From positions 7,998,001 to 8,062,000 of the forward strand of contig OX377203.1 in the NCBI GenBank assembly GCA_947396885.1: a DNA stretch of 64,000 nt, written 5' to 3'. Numbering within the stretch: position 1 is the first letter of the stretch; every line of letters begins with the position of its first letter. This document shows, in pieces, positions 31,373 through 42,811 of the stretch. The DNA comes from Heligmosomoides polygyrus polygyrus. Lineage: Eukaryota > Nematoda > Chromadorea > Rhabditida > Heligmosomidae. The notes beneath the pieces were generated by a model, which searched no databases, was not told the DNA's origin, and saw nothing but the letters and a program-made list of their open reading frames with translations. A program made the translations under genes and the position numbers.

Positions 31373-32810
31373 TTAGGAAAGCCTCACAGTTCTCTTGGAG
31401 TCTATCAAAAGGCGATTAAAAGAAGAAGACAGAGATAGAAGATGACCCAAACTATGAGGCCAGGCGACCCCATCGATGCCATGAAGCCCGCCCTTTAAGA
31501 GGTGACCTCGTGTTCTGCAGCTTGCAGAGGAAAGTGAAATTGGACAATGCATCCACAAGCACCCCAAAGGCGGCCTTTTCAAATGAAACTTTAATGAAAT
31601 GCGGCCGTGAAGACGTCTAGAAGCTTCTTCGATGGGCTCAAACGAGTCTTTGGTACAGCGTCGTTCATTCTTAATGAGCATGATGACGTGATGATTTCCA
31701 GAAGAACAGGAGAATCATAGCTGTCGAAGAGTGCAACGGCGAATGTTAATGCTAGCAGGAAGTAGCAGAAGAGACAGGTCATCAGAGATGAAGGTCTATG
31801 GATTGTGGTGGCCTGAAGTTGACCCTTCTTCCTGCTTTGAACAAAAGTAATAGGCAGGTGAAGCTGATAGATGCGTTGAGAGAAGACGAAGAGGTTCAAG
31901 AATGAACGTAGAAGGCTATCCTAATGAAGGATAGCCTTCTACAGGCTCCTTCGGCCGAAGTCAGCGCTGAGCCACTGTATAGAGGCCAGATAAAGACAGG
32001 GAAGCTCAGCAGAGAACGTCACTGACAAACAGGGAAGAATCTTGCAAGTCAGGGCGATTACGGTGGTCGATAATGCGATCGTAGTCGTAGTTATCTCGCA
32101 GGAAACACAATGATAACCGCAGAACCGGTTCTCCGGCAAGCTCATGGTGCAGAGAAGCGCCAGAAGACGACGCAGTCGGCGATCGTCGACGAGAGGAAAC
32201 CAATTCAGAGAAATTCGATGAATAGCTGCACACCCACCCACCCACCACGTTCCGTCCGTTGACGGTCGAAATAGTGCTGACTGCATGGACAGATGAACGC
32301 TTTTTGTGAGACTATTAGCCCGTGGAGAACCGCCAGAACCGGCACGACATGGAGAGCGTGGCGGCCACATAAATAAATTTTGAAATGGATGCAGAAATTG
32401 TCTGCGGGTAAATTAGAAAGAGCAGGTCTTGTGCACCAATGGGGGTGGCAAGGGCGGAGCATGTCTCAGTGCGAAGTTTGAGAACGTCTGAAGCAGGTAA
32501 TCGGAAAAATACACAAAAACGATGATCGGTTAAATGAAGTTCGAGATAGCGTTCCCATTGACAGGCGGCTGGCCTATCCATAGAAGCGAAGGAAGGCCGA
32601 TCGAGTCAGTTACATCCCTTATAGCGCGCAGAAAGGGCGGCGCCGACAGCGAATCACCAGAAGGTGACGCGCTTGATGGTTCGCCGAGTGGAACAAGCAC
32701 AGCGTCTACGAGTCGAGCCGGAGGAGGTGTCGCTGTTCGGTGAACTTTCGACACGATCTGTGTGACTTCCTTGTTTGGTCTAACAGCGCTCTTTGAAAAA
32801 GTCTAAGCTT
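31373..32810 (-). CDS. Probable unidentified gene, several coding-like stretches
   Basis: Open minus-strand stretches with protein-like composition: 32530-32800 (KEVTQIVSKVHRTATPPPAR, then PSSASPSGDSLSAPPFLRAI and DVTDSIGLPSLLWIGQPP), 32006-32280 after acceptor CCATGCAG (FSELVSSRRRSPTASSSGAS, then YDYDRIIDHRNRPDLQDSSL, stop), 31591-31899 (hydrophobic CLFCYFLLALTFAVALF, then TRLSPSKKLLDVFTAAFH) and 31378-31560 (LGHLLSLSSSFNRLLIDS). I could not join them into one phased model and recognise no family. Serine-rich segments and one or two hydrophobic stretches suggest a membrane protein tail, but this is a guess. It could also be fragments of two genes. Confidence 0.3.
31908..31942. repeat. Perfect 15-bp hairpin
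   Basis: GTAGAAGGCTATCCT, a five-base loop AATGA, then AGGATAGCCTTCTAC. No T-run follows and no repeat family shares it. It lies between two coding-like stretches of the unidentified gene. Confidence 0.7.
32006..32280 (-). CDS. Candidate exon, serine-rich, ending in a stop
   Basis: Acceptor CTGTCCATGCAG, then phase-1 entry and about 90 codons to TGA. The content is listed under the parent entry (31373-32810). The two other frames here close early or run into stops, which supports this frame. Confidence 0.35.
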
Positions 32811-32814
32811 TACA

Positions 32815-32980
32815 GTTGTGCGCAGTATCGCAGTCGGATGAGGCTTGAGCTGTCGCGTACAACTGATTCCATGTTCTTGGTTCGGATCGTGACCAGATCA
32901 ATCAAGCCTTTCACCCCTCCGGGGACGGTGAATCGGTAGAAGACTTGTTTGGGAAGTACAGAACGGTGGTCTGCCCAACG
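32815..32980 (+). repeat. SINE-A fragment, plus orientation
   Basis: TATCGCAGTCGGATGAGGC (A-box region), TTCTTGGTTCGGATCGTGACC, then TCACCCCTCCGGGGACGGTGA and GACTTGTTTGGGAAG. It ends before the body's 3' half. Confidence 0.6.
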
Positions 32981-33029
32981 TCGGATTTACTCACTCTGGT
33001 GGGCAGGATTAACCTCAGATAGGAGATTC

Positions 33030-34080
33030 CGTTCGGTCAATCAATATTGGTCGAAGCCACCGATTTTTGTTCCAAAAAGATCGCTCGAAGTGGAGGTCAC
33101 GAGAATATCCTAGTTGTTGGGCATACTTCACTGCAGTCGAACGGTATTGATCGATATTGACTGACAGGTCGACGTTGATTGCACCCTGATCAATCGATAT
33201 TCATTAGCACTGTCCTCAATTGTAGAAAATTGTCTGCTCTTCTATGATAGAAGGAAAAACAAGAGGAAAGGGAAGGCTATTCGAAAACGAGCTAACGACT
33301 ACGTTTGCCAGTTCACAAGATCAACGTATCGATCGGTCAATCAATAGTGATTGTTGCCATCGATTTTTATTCAGAGGCGATTGCTCAAAGGTAGAATTTT
33401 TGGCTGATGGCCGGATTACACGGCAGACGAACGCTAATGATCGATATTGGCGAGGCGATAGGCAATGGCTACATTGATCAATCAATATCAACCAAGTTAT
33501 CGACATTTGCCCAGAATTGCCCGATTCTATCCAAAGAAAAAAAACAGCTCGAAAAACTAGTTAGCAAATACGCTGCGACAGCAAAGTGCTGTGCATCGAT
33601 CGATCGATATTGATCAATACTATTGATCCTTGCTTAGAGGTGGTCGCTCGATGTGAGAATTAAAGGATCATGTTGTCTGATGGTCAAACTACGCCGCCGA
33701 CGGACAGATCGATATTGATTGACTGGCCAACATTACTGGACAGCCCACGACCAATCGATATCGATCAGTATTGTCGATATTTGCCCTGGATTGGCTGCCC
33801 TCATCGAAAAAAGAAAAGAAGAAGAGTGAGGTTGCTCGAAGGAAGAATCAGCGACTATGTTGGACAGTGGACATTCTTCCCAAGAACGAAGTGCTACCGA
33901 TCGATCTATCAATACTGATCGAAGTCAGCGATCTACATGTGCGGCTGATCGCCTGTGAAAAACATGGAAATCGATTAAAACCGAGCAATCGCCGGTAAAA
34001 ATCGATATGTATTATTTGCTCGGACGACAAGTCGCTTCTGTCGCTCCCATCGTAGAACTATAAACAGAGCCTGAAACCGT
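33030..34080. repeat. Diverged ATCGAT-rich tandem array
   Basis: Units of roughly 290 bp share TCAATCAATATTG, CATCGATTTTTATTCAGAGG, TTTGCCCAGAATTG and ATCGATATTGATC. The last part (33955-34075) is the third copy of the dispersed repeat at 285-400. Divergence is high, so unit borders are approximate. Confidence 0.55.
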
Positions 34081-34632
34081 CGCAGGTCATCAACAGAGTG
34101 CGAACTCAGGCTCAGTGAGCAAGGCAACCGACTGTGTCGATGATCAAGTTCAGAATTCAGGGCGTCGAAACAACACCCGTCCGAAAGCAAGGTGAAAACC
34201 AAGATCGATGTAACTTCGGAATAAGAAGAGTCGACGGTCCGCTGTACGGTCAGCCAGAAAGGATGGAAAGCGATGTCCGCTCAAACACCGCGACGGTATG
34301 CTGGACGAAGACGAGCGAGTATCTGATCGACGACAGTCCAGGCTGGGTACAGCCACCAGAACTGGTTGTCGTTCGTCGGGGCGAGGCGATGAGCGTTGTA
34401 CTTGTGTGGTTTATAACGCCCCAAAGTATAACGAACAACGACAGCAATCAGTCATAGAATGGCTAATAATAGGTCAGGTAACCAGTTGAAGCAGATGCCA
34501 AGTGATCTTTGGTAAAGGCTAACTGGTGGTAAAGGCCATTGGCTGTCGTTAAGGGATGTGTTCACCTCGTCTACAGCCATCTATGCAGTCCAATTCAGGA
34601 AGAAATTACGAAAATTGCACTGTAGTAAGTGT
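34081..34632. other. No gene recognised
   Basis: An open plus-strand frame at 34134-34457 (FRIQGVETTPVRKQGENQD) has no recognisable relatives and no clear splice borders. No repeat structure seen. Confidence 0.3.
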
Positions 34633-36375
34633 AGCTAAATTAATCGTCCGTGTGTCTATGAGTTTATCCATGCAAAATTAGTGACGGCTAACTGCTTTAA
34701 CATATCTCCGGTTGTGACTATTGTTGGGATGGAAGTGAACGCGAGTATGATTATACTTAACGAGGTGGATAAAACATGTTTGCGTAAGGAATCATCCGTT
34801 GAGGTATCTGTTAATGAGCTTCTCAAGTTGTGAAATGCATTTTGGTAGGACATATTTCCGGAAAATTTTAAAAAGTCCTGAATAGGTTTTTGGGAAAAAT
34901 TCTTTTTAGCTTTTGAGTTAATCTGTCCGTGAGTCTGTGAGTTCATCCACGCAAAATTAGTGTCCGCTGCCGCTTTATCAGATCCTGTCTAAGTGTTCTA
35001 TCTATCGTTCAGATGATACGGACATGATGTTTGCTGAACGATCGTTGAATAAATGTCGATCGATATTATCGATTTTCCCTGCCAAGTGACTTTTGGGATT
35101 TTAGGAGCGTAGGATCAAAGCTAACCGTGGCTGGTTGTACTAAAGGACGGCGATGGGTTAACGTCGTCTCTGAACGTCTAGGTGTCCAATTCTGGCAGAA
35201 GTTGCGAAAACTGCTTCCTACTTTATAAACCTGAGTTAATCAGTCCGTGAGTCTGTGAGTCCATCCACACAAAATTAATGACCGCTAACTGCTTTGTCAT
35301 ATTTTCGGCTAAGTGCTCTACCTATCGCTGAGATGATACAAGCATGATGTTTGCTGGACGGTCGTTGAATAAATATCGATCGATATTATCGATTTGCCAG
35401 GTGATTTTTGGGATTTTAGGAGCGTATGATCAAAGTTAACGTGGTTGGTTTTAAAGGAAAATGATAGGTCAACATCGTCTCTCCCCTGACATCAGGAATT
35501 CCAGTTCTGGCGGAAATTGCGAAATCTGCTTCATCCCACCATATATATTCAATAAGCTGAGTCAATCCGTCCGTGACTCTGTCTATTCATCCACGGAAAT
35601 TTAGTGTCCGGTGGCCGTTTTATCACATCCTCGGTTAAGTGTGCTATCCATGTTCAAAATGATGCAAGTATGTTTGCTAGACAGTCGTTGATTAAATATC
35701 GATCGATATTATCGATTTTGACGCCAAGTGATCTTTAGCATTTCCAGAGCGTAGGGTCAAGGGTAACCGTAGTTGGTTTTAAAGGACAGTGATGGGTCAA
35801 CATCTTCTCTCCCTTGACATCAGGAAGTCCAGTTCTGGTGGAAATTGCGAAATCTGCTTTCTATTTAATAGAGCTGAGTTAATCCGTCCGTGACTCTGTC
35901 TATTCATCCACGCAAATTTAGTGTCTGCTGCCGTTTTATCACATCCTCGGTTAAGTGTGCTATCTATGGTTAAAGTGATGCAAGTATCTTTGCCGGACAG
36001 TCGCGTTGATCAACTATCGATCGACATTACCGATTTTCCCCGCCAAGTGATCTTTAGCATTTCCAGAGCGTAGGGTCAGGAGTAACCGTGGTTCATTGTA
36101 TTACAGTTAGCGGCAGCAATGGATTAACGTTGTCTTTGGAACTGTGTGGTGATTAGTTTTAGCGAAAATTGAGAAAATTATATTCTAATAAATACGGCTG
36201 AGTTAATCCGTCCGTGAGTCCATAGGTTCATCCACGCAAAATTAGTGGCCGCTAAGCGCTTTAACATATCTCTGGTGGTATCTACTGTTGGGGTGGAGGG
36301 GAATGCGATTACGATGTCCACTGGACGGTCGATGAATAAATATCGATCGATATTATCTATTTTTCCCAAGGCTGA
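34633..36375. repeat. ~320-bp satellite, about 5.5 units
   Basis: Unit starts (GAGTTAATCYGTCCGTGAG) lie at 34915, 35233, 35559, 35876 and 36200: steps 318, 326, 317 and 324. A shortened unit precedes at 34633, and the last unit is cut at about 36375. Each unit carries CATCCACGCAAAATTAGTG, TTTATCACATCCTCGG, and, in all full units, ATCGATCGATATTATCGA. Unit-to-unit differences suggest an old array with little recent homogenisation. Confidence 0.9.
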
Positions 36376-37110
36376 CCATTTGATGTGAGGGGATAGTTGA
36401 TCCGCTTTGGTTGTTATTGCTTGAAAGGGAGTGCAGGCTTAACTCCTTCGATGAAAAGCTATTTCCTAGTTGGAAGGGACAGTATAGTCCACAGTATGGG
36501 CTCAGAAGATTTCAGGGAGGCTGCGAAAAACGAGGACTTGGCGCGAGGCCAAATATCGTGACAGTTTCAAATCTACTCGGGTATGTGCCACTGACGTGAC
36601 CGGGCCTAGGTCTTCGGTCTCGGAAAGCCGTGGGTAGGACTTCATGGAGGAAAATTTCGCTCAGACAGAGCTGTCGAACCGAATATTTTGGCCGAAAAGA
36701 GCGGGGAGGAGGAGATAGCCACGCAGAAGATATCAGGTGGACGCTGAGGCGAGCAGCGAGTCGTGCAGCGCCGCCTAAAAAACGCCAAATATGTACTCAG
36801 CGGCCGAGGGACAGTCGTCGCGCTCAAGAGCGAACACACGAACGGAAGAGGAGAAACAGTGGACAAACGGGAAGGACTGGGACTCCGTGGAGATGTTTAG
36901 TAACCACGAGGATTGCGGGTTCGATTCCGCGCTCGGAATAGCTGCTTCTTGTTGCGTCAGTGGTGTTTCTGCCAGCAGAAGTCTCTACATAATGCCACAA
37001 TTTCCACTTCAAAGTCGACGCTTTGCAAACCAAATCGGTCGAATTTCAAGTAAAACGTCGATACATTTCAACAAAGTAGAAAGAATCGACTATAAAAATG
37101 TTTGGTACTA
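36376..37110. other. No gene recognised
   Basis: Overlapping open frames on both strands at 36630-36940 (plus GRTSWRKISLRQSCR; minus VSPLPFVCSLLSA) carry no known motif. A tRNA-like T-arm (GCGGGTTCGATTCCGCGC) is at 36916-36933 on the plus strand, a perfect B box without a clear A box (TAGTAACCACGAGGAT may be the remnant). Confidence 0.35.
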
Positions 37111-37259
37111 GTCGTTAATGTGGCCTACATGGGGAGGTGGAAGTTGCACAAGACCCTTTACGGGGCGTTGGATGGGAGCGACGAATCTTTGGTCGGTGCG
37201 CTGATTGGTTGCGCTTGGCCGGTACGTTTTCGTCTCCCTATGTAGGCCTCATTAACGAC
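37111..37259. mobile_element. 149-bp MITE, ends GTCGTTAATGTGGCCTACAT
   Basis: GTCGTTAATGTGGCCTACAT plus GGGGAGG at the left faces CGTCTCCCTATGTAGGCCTC plus ATTAACGAC at the right; about 24 of 26 positions match. The interior is GC-rich. No family mate seen in this window. Confidence 0.65.
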
Positions 37260-38374
37260 AAGTTCCGATTTTTCTAAACGAAAATCTCACCTATGCTGTT
37301 AGTCTGAAGAAAGATACATCGGTTTCACCTGTTTGTCTGATACAAATGGTCAGTCTCAAGACGTCCTAGATTTTAGATCATATCTTCTGTCCTTTCTCCT
37401 GTATACGTCTAGAAATCCACCTTTAACCAGCTGTCAGCCGGCGTAAAGAGGGTGTGAGAGTCTTCACTCCAAAAATCGATAGTATCCGATCGGTATTGAT
37501 TGGTCAGTCGGCATGGTTTACTTGCTGCGACACTAACACACTCCACCTGCCACGTGATCTCTCCTCAGCCGGTCATCAATGAACAAAAATCGATATTTTC
37601 GATCGATGACGCCCATCCAATCGATACCGCGTCCTTGTTTTAAAGTCATCCAACCACGATCAGCATGTCAAAGGGCTGATTCTGGTCAGAGCTGACCGGT
37701 ATAGCGCCGTTTTTGTAGTCGTATAGCCGATGCGTGCAGATGCATGGCAAGCCGAATGTATAATTGAGTTCAGAGTATAAAAAGAAGCAACGATGATGGC
37801 ACAGAGGGATTCAAGAGAGGCAAAGATCTGACAAGAATCTCGCGGGATCGAAAATGGGGCATCGTTATCCTAAAAATAAATCTAAAAAGCAACTTTATAC
37901 GTAGTTGCTATCGAACAGAATATGGAAGCATCTATAGCGAGCAGTGTCCCCGAACAGTGGCTATGACCTTCTGAATTGTTAAAGGAACAGAAGCCGCTGT
38001 GAGGTCACTAAATAAGAATCGACGTCATTCAATCGCTTTGTGGGAAGCGCCACGCATTCTACACACTTCTGCGGGATATTGTGGAGGACAAGGTCGCCTC
38101 GGCTACGGCTGCAGATGTATTTCGGCCACTTTGGCAAATGTCGTCCGTAAAATGGAGACGTACGTACTCCCGGCTACCTTGACCTTGACCGATCGTAAAG
38201 CAGCGGACTCTCGAAAGGGTGCAGGAAAGGGAATTGGATGTTTTACGAGGAACAAGGTGAAGGAGATAAACGGTGAAGAACGAACTGGGTCATTTGCTCT
38301 GGGTCGCGCCATGCACAGATCACACGCTTGGGAATTAATGAAAAAAATTCCTGGGGGGGGGGGAAGGCAAAGGA
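37260..38374. other. No gene recognised; ATCGAT patch and SINE-A scrap
   Basis: 37470-37630 has several ATCGATATT/ATCGATC words of the dispersed family. GGGAAGCGCCACGCATTCTACAC at 38040 and GTCGCGCCATGCACAG at 38302 are short SINE-A pieces. A G-run is at 38350. Confidence 0.35.
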
Positions 38375-38625
38375 TAAATGTCGGCCTTAACACCTTTGTG
38401 GGATGCGCCGCGCATAGTACTTCTATAGAATATCGCGGAGGCGATTTGACTGCACAATTGGCTTATACCTACACTGGCCACCCGATAGACAAGTCGGCGA
38501 CTTATTCTCGGTAGGCAAGTCTGCCACTGACTCGCCGACGGAGGAAATGCTTGCTTTGCCTGGGCGGGACCCGAACCTGAGACCTTGATTCGAGGTGCAC
38601 GCCAGAGTCAACGCCTCTTCTAACA
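38375..38625 (-). repeat. SINE-A copy
   Basis: Plus-strand order: GATAAATGTCGGCCTTAACACC, GATGCGCCGCGCATAGTAC, ATATCGCGGAGGCGATTTGA, CCGATAGACAAGTCGGCG, CGGGACCCGAACCTGAGACC and GCCTCTTCTAAC. It is fairly diverged from the consensus. Confidence 0.65.
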
Positions 38626-38664
38626 AGAGACATCTGTGAACCTACACTAACGATACTCAGCAAG

Positions 38665-39085
38665 ACCTACACGATCTTGCAGGGCATCTAACAGGGAGCA
38701 CAGGGATATGAAGTTTGTTTTGGCTGTGGGACACCGTGTGGTCCAAAAATGGCAAAAAATTCTCGCCTAGTAAACTCGTTTCGACTTGCGCCCGGCTGGA
38801 AGGAAATGGAGACCGCCGAGATAGCTCGTGTGCTAAAGAAATTCTGGCCCATGTTTGGGTCAAAATTGGAAAGCTTTCACGAATTCGGTTTAAAGCGAGC
38901 GCAGCAAAATGACCGGCACTAGTTGCATGGGGAGCATATGCACCCCCGACCTCTCATCCATGGTTACTAGACGACCGACAATTCCTTGCCAATTTTGGAC
39001 CACCTGGCGGCCCGCCCTCAAAGCGAACTTCACCCCTGTGCTCCGCGGTAGACGGCTACGAGACCATGCAAGTCTGTTGAGAGTC
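38665..39085. repeat. ~420-bp inverted repeat (foldback)
   Basis: The left arm has GGGAGCACAGGGATATGAAG and GGTCCAAAAATGGCAAAAAATT; the right arm has AATTCCTTGCCAATTTTGGACC and CGAACTTCACCCCTGTGCTCC. Matches continue with gaps on both sides. Orphan in this window. Confidence 0.55.
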
Positions 39086-39847
39086 GTTGGGGTTAGTTCA
39101 CAGACGTCTCTTGAAGGTGCTCTGCAAGGCGACAGGGTCGAAGACAACGGCGCAAGTCACCTTTTAGGGAGTGAGTGGATGGCTTTTGACTTTGCCCGCC
39201 GTTGAAAGTGGCCATTACGTCGAATCCCGAAGAATCCTTCATCCCGGTTTCTGAATCCCCTATGTTTTGTAGACGTTGCACGTGCGTGGAACAGAAATAG
39301 TTCCACGATCGGGCATTTCCGTGCGTCACGCTTGATTAAGTCTAATGAGTGAACGGGCGATCGAATCATACCCGAAAAACCGCCGCTCGCTCTTCAGATA
39401 CGTCGCCGCCATCGTCGTTTGGCGAACTGAGCACGACTGGCGGTCAGCTTTTTTCCCGGCGTACTCATCGCCGTCGTCTCAATCTATCCTAGGAGCGGCT
39501 CTGAGTCGGAATCTCGTCGCGTTTCCCGTGTGTTTTCCAGATCTTCCAGTGGTGCTTAGAGCCAGGAAGCCTGTTGTCGTTCCATTAGCTGTTCCCTTAA
39601 GCCCGTTGGCGGTCCTTGTACCACAAAGAACAGGCACACGGTGGTGCTGTGACGAAGGATCCGGACCTATTAGTCTCAGCTGCAGATTGGAAGAAGCGGC
39701 TCTTAAATTCGGACAAATACAGATTCAAATTCCACCGCTATACCGTAATTCCGCCAGAGGTCGCGCTTTACGCACTTGAAAGCAAGAAGCCTCTGCTGAA
39801 CAGCCACGACTTCAGAATGGCCTTGCATACAAGTGCAGAGCACAACG
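39086..39847. other. No gene recognised
   Basis: Open plus-strand frames (39345-39779) are long but without known motifs; GTGGAACAGAAATAGTTCCAC at 39278 is a short hairpin. The region may include the 5' part of the transposase remnant that follows. Confidence 0.3.
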
Positions 39848-40232
39848 GAAAGCCCCGCGATTGTCGAAAGTGATCGCGCTGGGCGTTCGCCAACTGAAAT
39901 AATTCGACGCTTTGGATACTCGAGGTCAACCGTTTAGGATGCTCTGTTGCTCAGACTTCTAAGGAGTCTGAGGAAGGTTCCCGCAAACACCGCGTAGAAA
40001 CCCATTCGATGTAGCGCGTTTGAAGGTGTGCGGCAGTCGTGGGAAAGGCTTAGGCGCTGATTCTGAAGGACCGGGGCAGTCGATGTCAGCGAGCGAACAA
40101 TGTGTCGGATTGCAGAGGAGGGCCTACGGTACAACTCAGGGAGGCCAGAGGTCTTCAAGCAGAACGGCGCACCAACTCACACGGGTCATTTAGTCCAGAA
40201 CTGGCTGCACGACAACTTGGACATGATTTGAT
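39848..40232 (+). pseudogene. Tc1/mariner-superfamily transposase remnant (DD37-like)
   Basis: Reads ESPAIVESDRAGRSPTEIIR plus RFGYSRSTV, a helix-turn-helix; then, after stops, VSERTMCRIAEEGLRY, a second one; then GRPEVFKQNGAPTHTGHLVQ plus NWLHDNLDM. This last block resembles the second-aspartate motif FQQDGAPAHT..QxWL of the long-spacer (DD37) Tc1/mariner groups; here the aspartate is asparagine (QNGAP). Several stops and no inverted ends found, so it is an old relic. Confidence 0.6.
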
Positions 40233-40361
40233 TTGAACCTTCGTCAGAAATTATTGAAGGCTACAACACCTCAAACTTGGGTAATCAAACCGTGCGCTGT
40301 ACATCTACGTGACATCGTGGAGGCGCCATGAATGAACGACCTCTACCTGAAGAGCATGTTG

Positions 40362-40407
40362 AAAATTCTTTAAAGCACCGGGCTCGTCCGGTGCTTTAAG
40401 GAATTTT
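40362..40407. repeat. 20-bp hairpin
   Basis: AAAATTCTTTAAAGCACCGG, loop GCTCGT, then the complement with one mismatch (CCGGTGCTTTAAGGAATTTT). Not followed by a T-run and not part of a seen family. Confidence 0.7.
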
Positions 40408-40589
40408 GGCCTTTTCTACCACTGACCTAAGGAAAAGAAATACGAATAACAATGAATAAGACAAGCACAAAAAGATAAGAAACACAAGGAAAAACTAACA
40501 ACAAGCAGCATCAACGTACAGCAAACCGATTGGTATTTTTCACTGGCGTATTTTTACATCTTCAGACATCTTCGACTCGAATACGGCAC

Positions 40590-41420
40590 TAAATGTGTCG
40601 TATTCGAGTCGAAGTGATACATTTCAAAGCAAATTCGACACTGTCCATAGCAGGGTTGACATTTTTGAAATCGGACTGAACATCTTTCAAATCAAAACGA
40701 GCGTCGAGTCCCCCGAGGAGACGATTAGAGTAGTTTCCCAGTCCTTGGGAAATTTGGTGTACCTTCCTTTAAAATGTTCCATTTCACCTGTGTCATAAAG
40801 TACGCTGTTTGAAATTTTATAAAATTTTTATTCTTCAACTAAAAGTAACGGCCCAAAGGTTTTTATAATGAGAGGAAAGGCAGCGTGTTCAGTTTTAATT
40901 TTATTTTACAAATTTACAATCCAGTTCACAACTCAATTTTAAAAAAAGGCGATTGCGCTAAACACCCGCCAAAAACGTCGCGATTTTTTTTTTGATTGAT
41001 AGCAGAAACCCAGCAGAAACCGTTGTAGAAAGCAAACATCAAATAAAATCAAAATCAGTCAAATAAAAATCGCGAGGACCTGAACGACTGTACGATGCGA
41101 TCTTTTCTTTTGATACGCTAGAAACTGCAGTCTCTCTTCATTTTAGAAAGGATGCTCTCTACCATTATTTTTACTTGAGAAATGAAGGAAAGTAACACTT
41201 CAGGCGGTGTGTCTACTTATAAGGTCAGATGAATTAATCACAGATGATTTCGAAGAAAGCCAAATTAATTTTTCACTGGACAGAAAATTGCCCTAACTGT
41301 TTCGCTGAATTTCTAAGTGAATCTGGGAGACGCTGGTTTTGATTTAGAGGATGCTTAGGAACTGATTTCAAACTTCGAGAAGTATCCAATTTGATCTGAA
41401 AAGTGTTCAGCCTCACTTAA
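40590..41420. mobile_element. FB-C foldback element, copy 3
   Basis: Left end TACATTTCAAAGCAAATTCGA and TCAAATCAAAACGAGCGTC; right end, reverse-complemented, AACACTTTTCAGATCAAATTG. The core at 40945-41110 (GCGATTGCGC...TTGATTGATAGC) is facing AAATAAAAATCGCGAGG. Non-coding. Confidence 0.6.
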
Positions 41421-42011
41421 AGGAAGGCCAGAACTAAGGAAAGCACCTAGACTTTCTAAACTTCCCGAATAGTTTGGCTATTCAAATTCGGAAACAGAGA
41501 TCTTCACATAGTAGAACATGCATGTATGAGTACAGGAAGATCGCTATACACATAGGGAAGCGTCGGAGGAGCGGCTTGAAAGGTCTTTTTGAGCCTTAAA
41601 CTGTGGCCAAGAAACGCTAAAGAAATGCCGCTGAGTTCGAGATGACTGACAGTTCGTCGTCATGAGAGGATTTCAAGATGAAAAAGTAGTTGCCGACGCG
41701 TTGTACGACTATACGAGAGCACGAGAACGCGAAGGAGAAGAGCAGAGTGTCTAGCTGCGGCTAAGCTGGAAGTGGAGAAGGTGGCCTTCGTCGTCGTCAC
41801 GCCCCCAATTGCTAGCAGGTCCGCTGGCCGTTCGACGATGTCGGCGGATTTTTCGTGGACATCCATCCCCTGCACAACGCCGATGACCTTGGAGTGATAG
41901 CGGAGACGTCGGCGGAGGCGTGCGGTTCAATTCGGCGCTCGTGGCTAGCTGATCCGACGATTTTCTTCATCGAAGGGTTTCTTGAGGGCTATTCGGTCTA
42001 TATGTACCATC
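41421..42011. other. No gene recognised
   Basis: A minus-strand open frame at 41660-41875 (SADIVERPADLLAIGGVTTT) has protein-like composition but no start, splice context or family. Nothing else seen. Confidence 0.3.
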
Positions 42012-42811
42012 TTCATGTCAAACTGGTCACTCTTCAAATCAAATTGGGCACTGTTCCAGGCAACATTGACGCTTTTGAATCCAATCTTTAAATCATATAA
42101 GCGTCTTCCAGATTAAAGTGGAAGCTCTCCGGTTAGGTTAGAATAATTTTTTGCTCAATAAAATTTACTACGGATTTCTTTGAAATTTTCCCTCGGAGCC
42201 CCAAAACGTAAGGGTTCGCTGTCTGAAATCTCGTAAAATTTTTATTTTCGGAGAAAAAATATTTGTTTGGGGTTTATTCGGTTATTCAAAAGTGCAGGAA
42301 AGCAGCTGCATATTTTTAGTGTCAAAGGAGCGATTGCGCCATGCACTCACCCAGTAGGTCGCTATTTTCATCTGATTGATGACAAAAATTCTGTTTACGT
42401 GGAGTTACACGATTGTCAGTGTTGCAACAAAAATAGCTGTTGAAAACACGCATCAGTTTACTTTGTTGTTTCAAATAGGTAGCAGCATTTTCGCCATCAT
42501 TTAAATGAAAACGGCGACACGAGCTAGACGAGTGCATGGCGCAATCTCTTCTTTTGATGGCTAAATGTCTGTTGCGTTACTGCACTCTGAATAACAATTT
42601 TCTTGAAAAGTTAAAATTCTTCTAAAATTTCAAACGGTGCGTTCACTTACTAGGGCAGAGATTTCAAAAAATTAAAGCAAGCCGAATTACATTTTCCTTG
42701 ATCAGAAAATGATTCCAGTCTTTTTAGAGAGACCCTAGTTTAATTTGGGAGACGCCAGTTTTGATTTGGAAGATGTTCAGTTTGATTTGAAAAGTGTACA
42801 GTTTGACGCAA
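42012..42811. mobile_element. FB-C foldback element, copy 4
   Basis: Left end TTCATGTCAAACTGGTCACTC then TTCAAATCAAATTGGGCACT, units of 21 bp; right end mirrors it (TTCAGTTTGATTTGAAAAGTG). The core at 42325-42560 has GCGATTGCGCCATGCACTC facing GAGTGCATGGCGCAATCTC. The best-preserved member of the family. Confidence 0.72.

Noticed and set aside
34633..36375. CRISPR-like array
   Set aside because: Units are ~320 bp and tandem without short unique spacers; this is a eukaryotic satellite.
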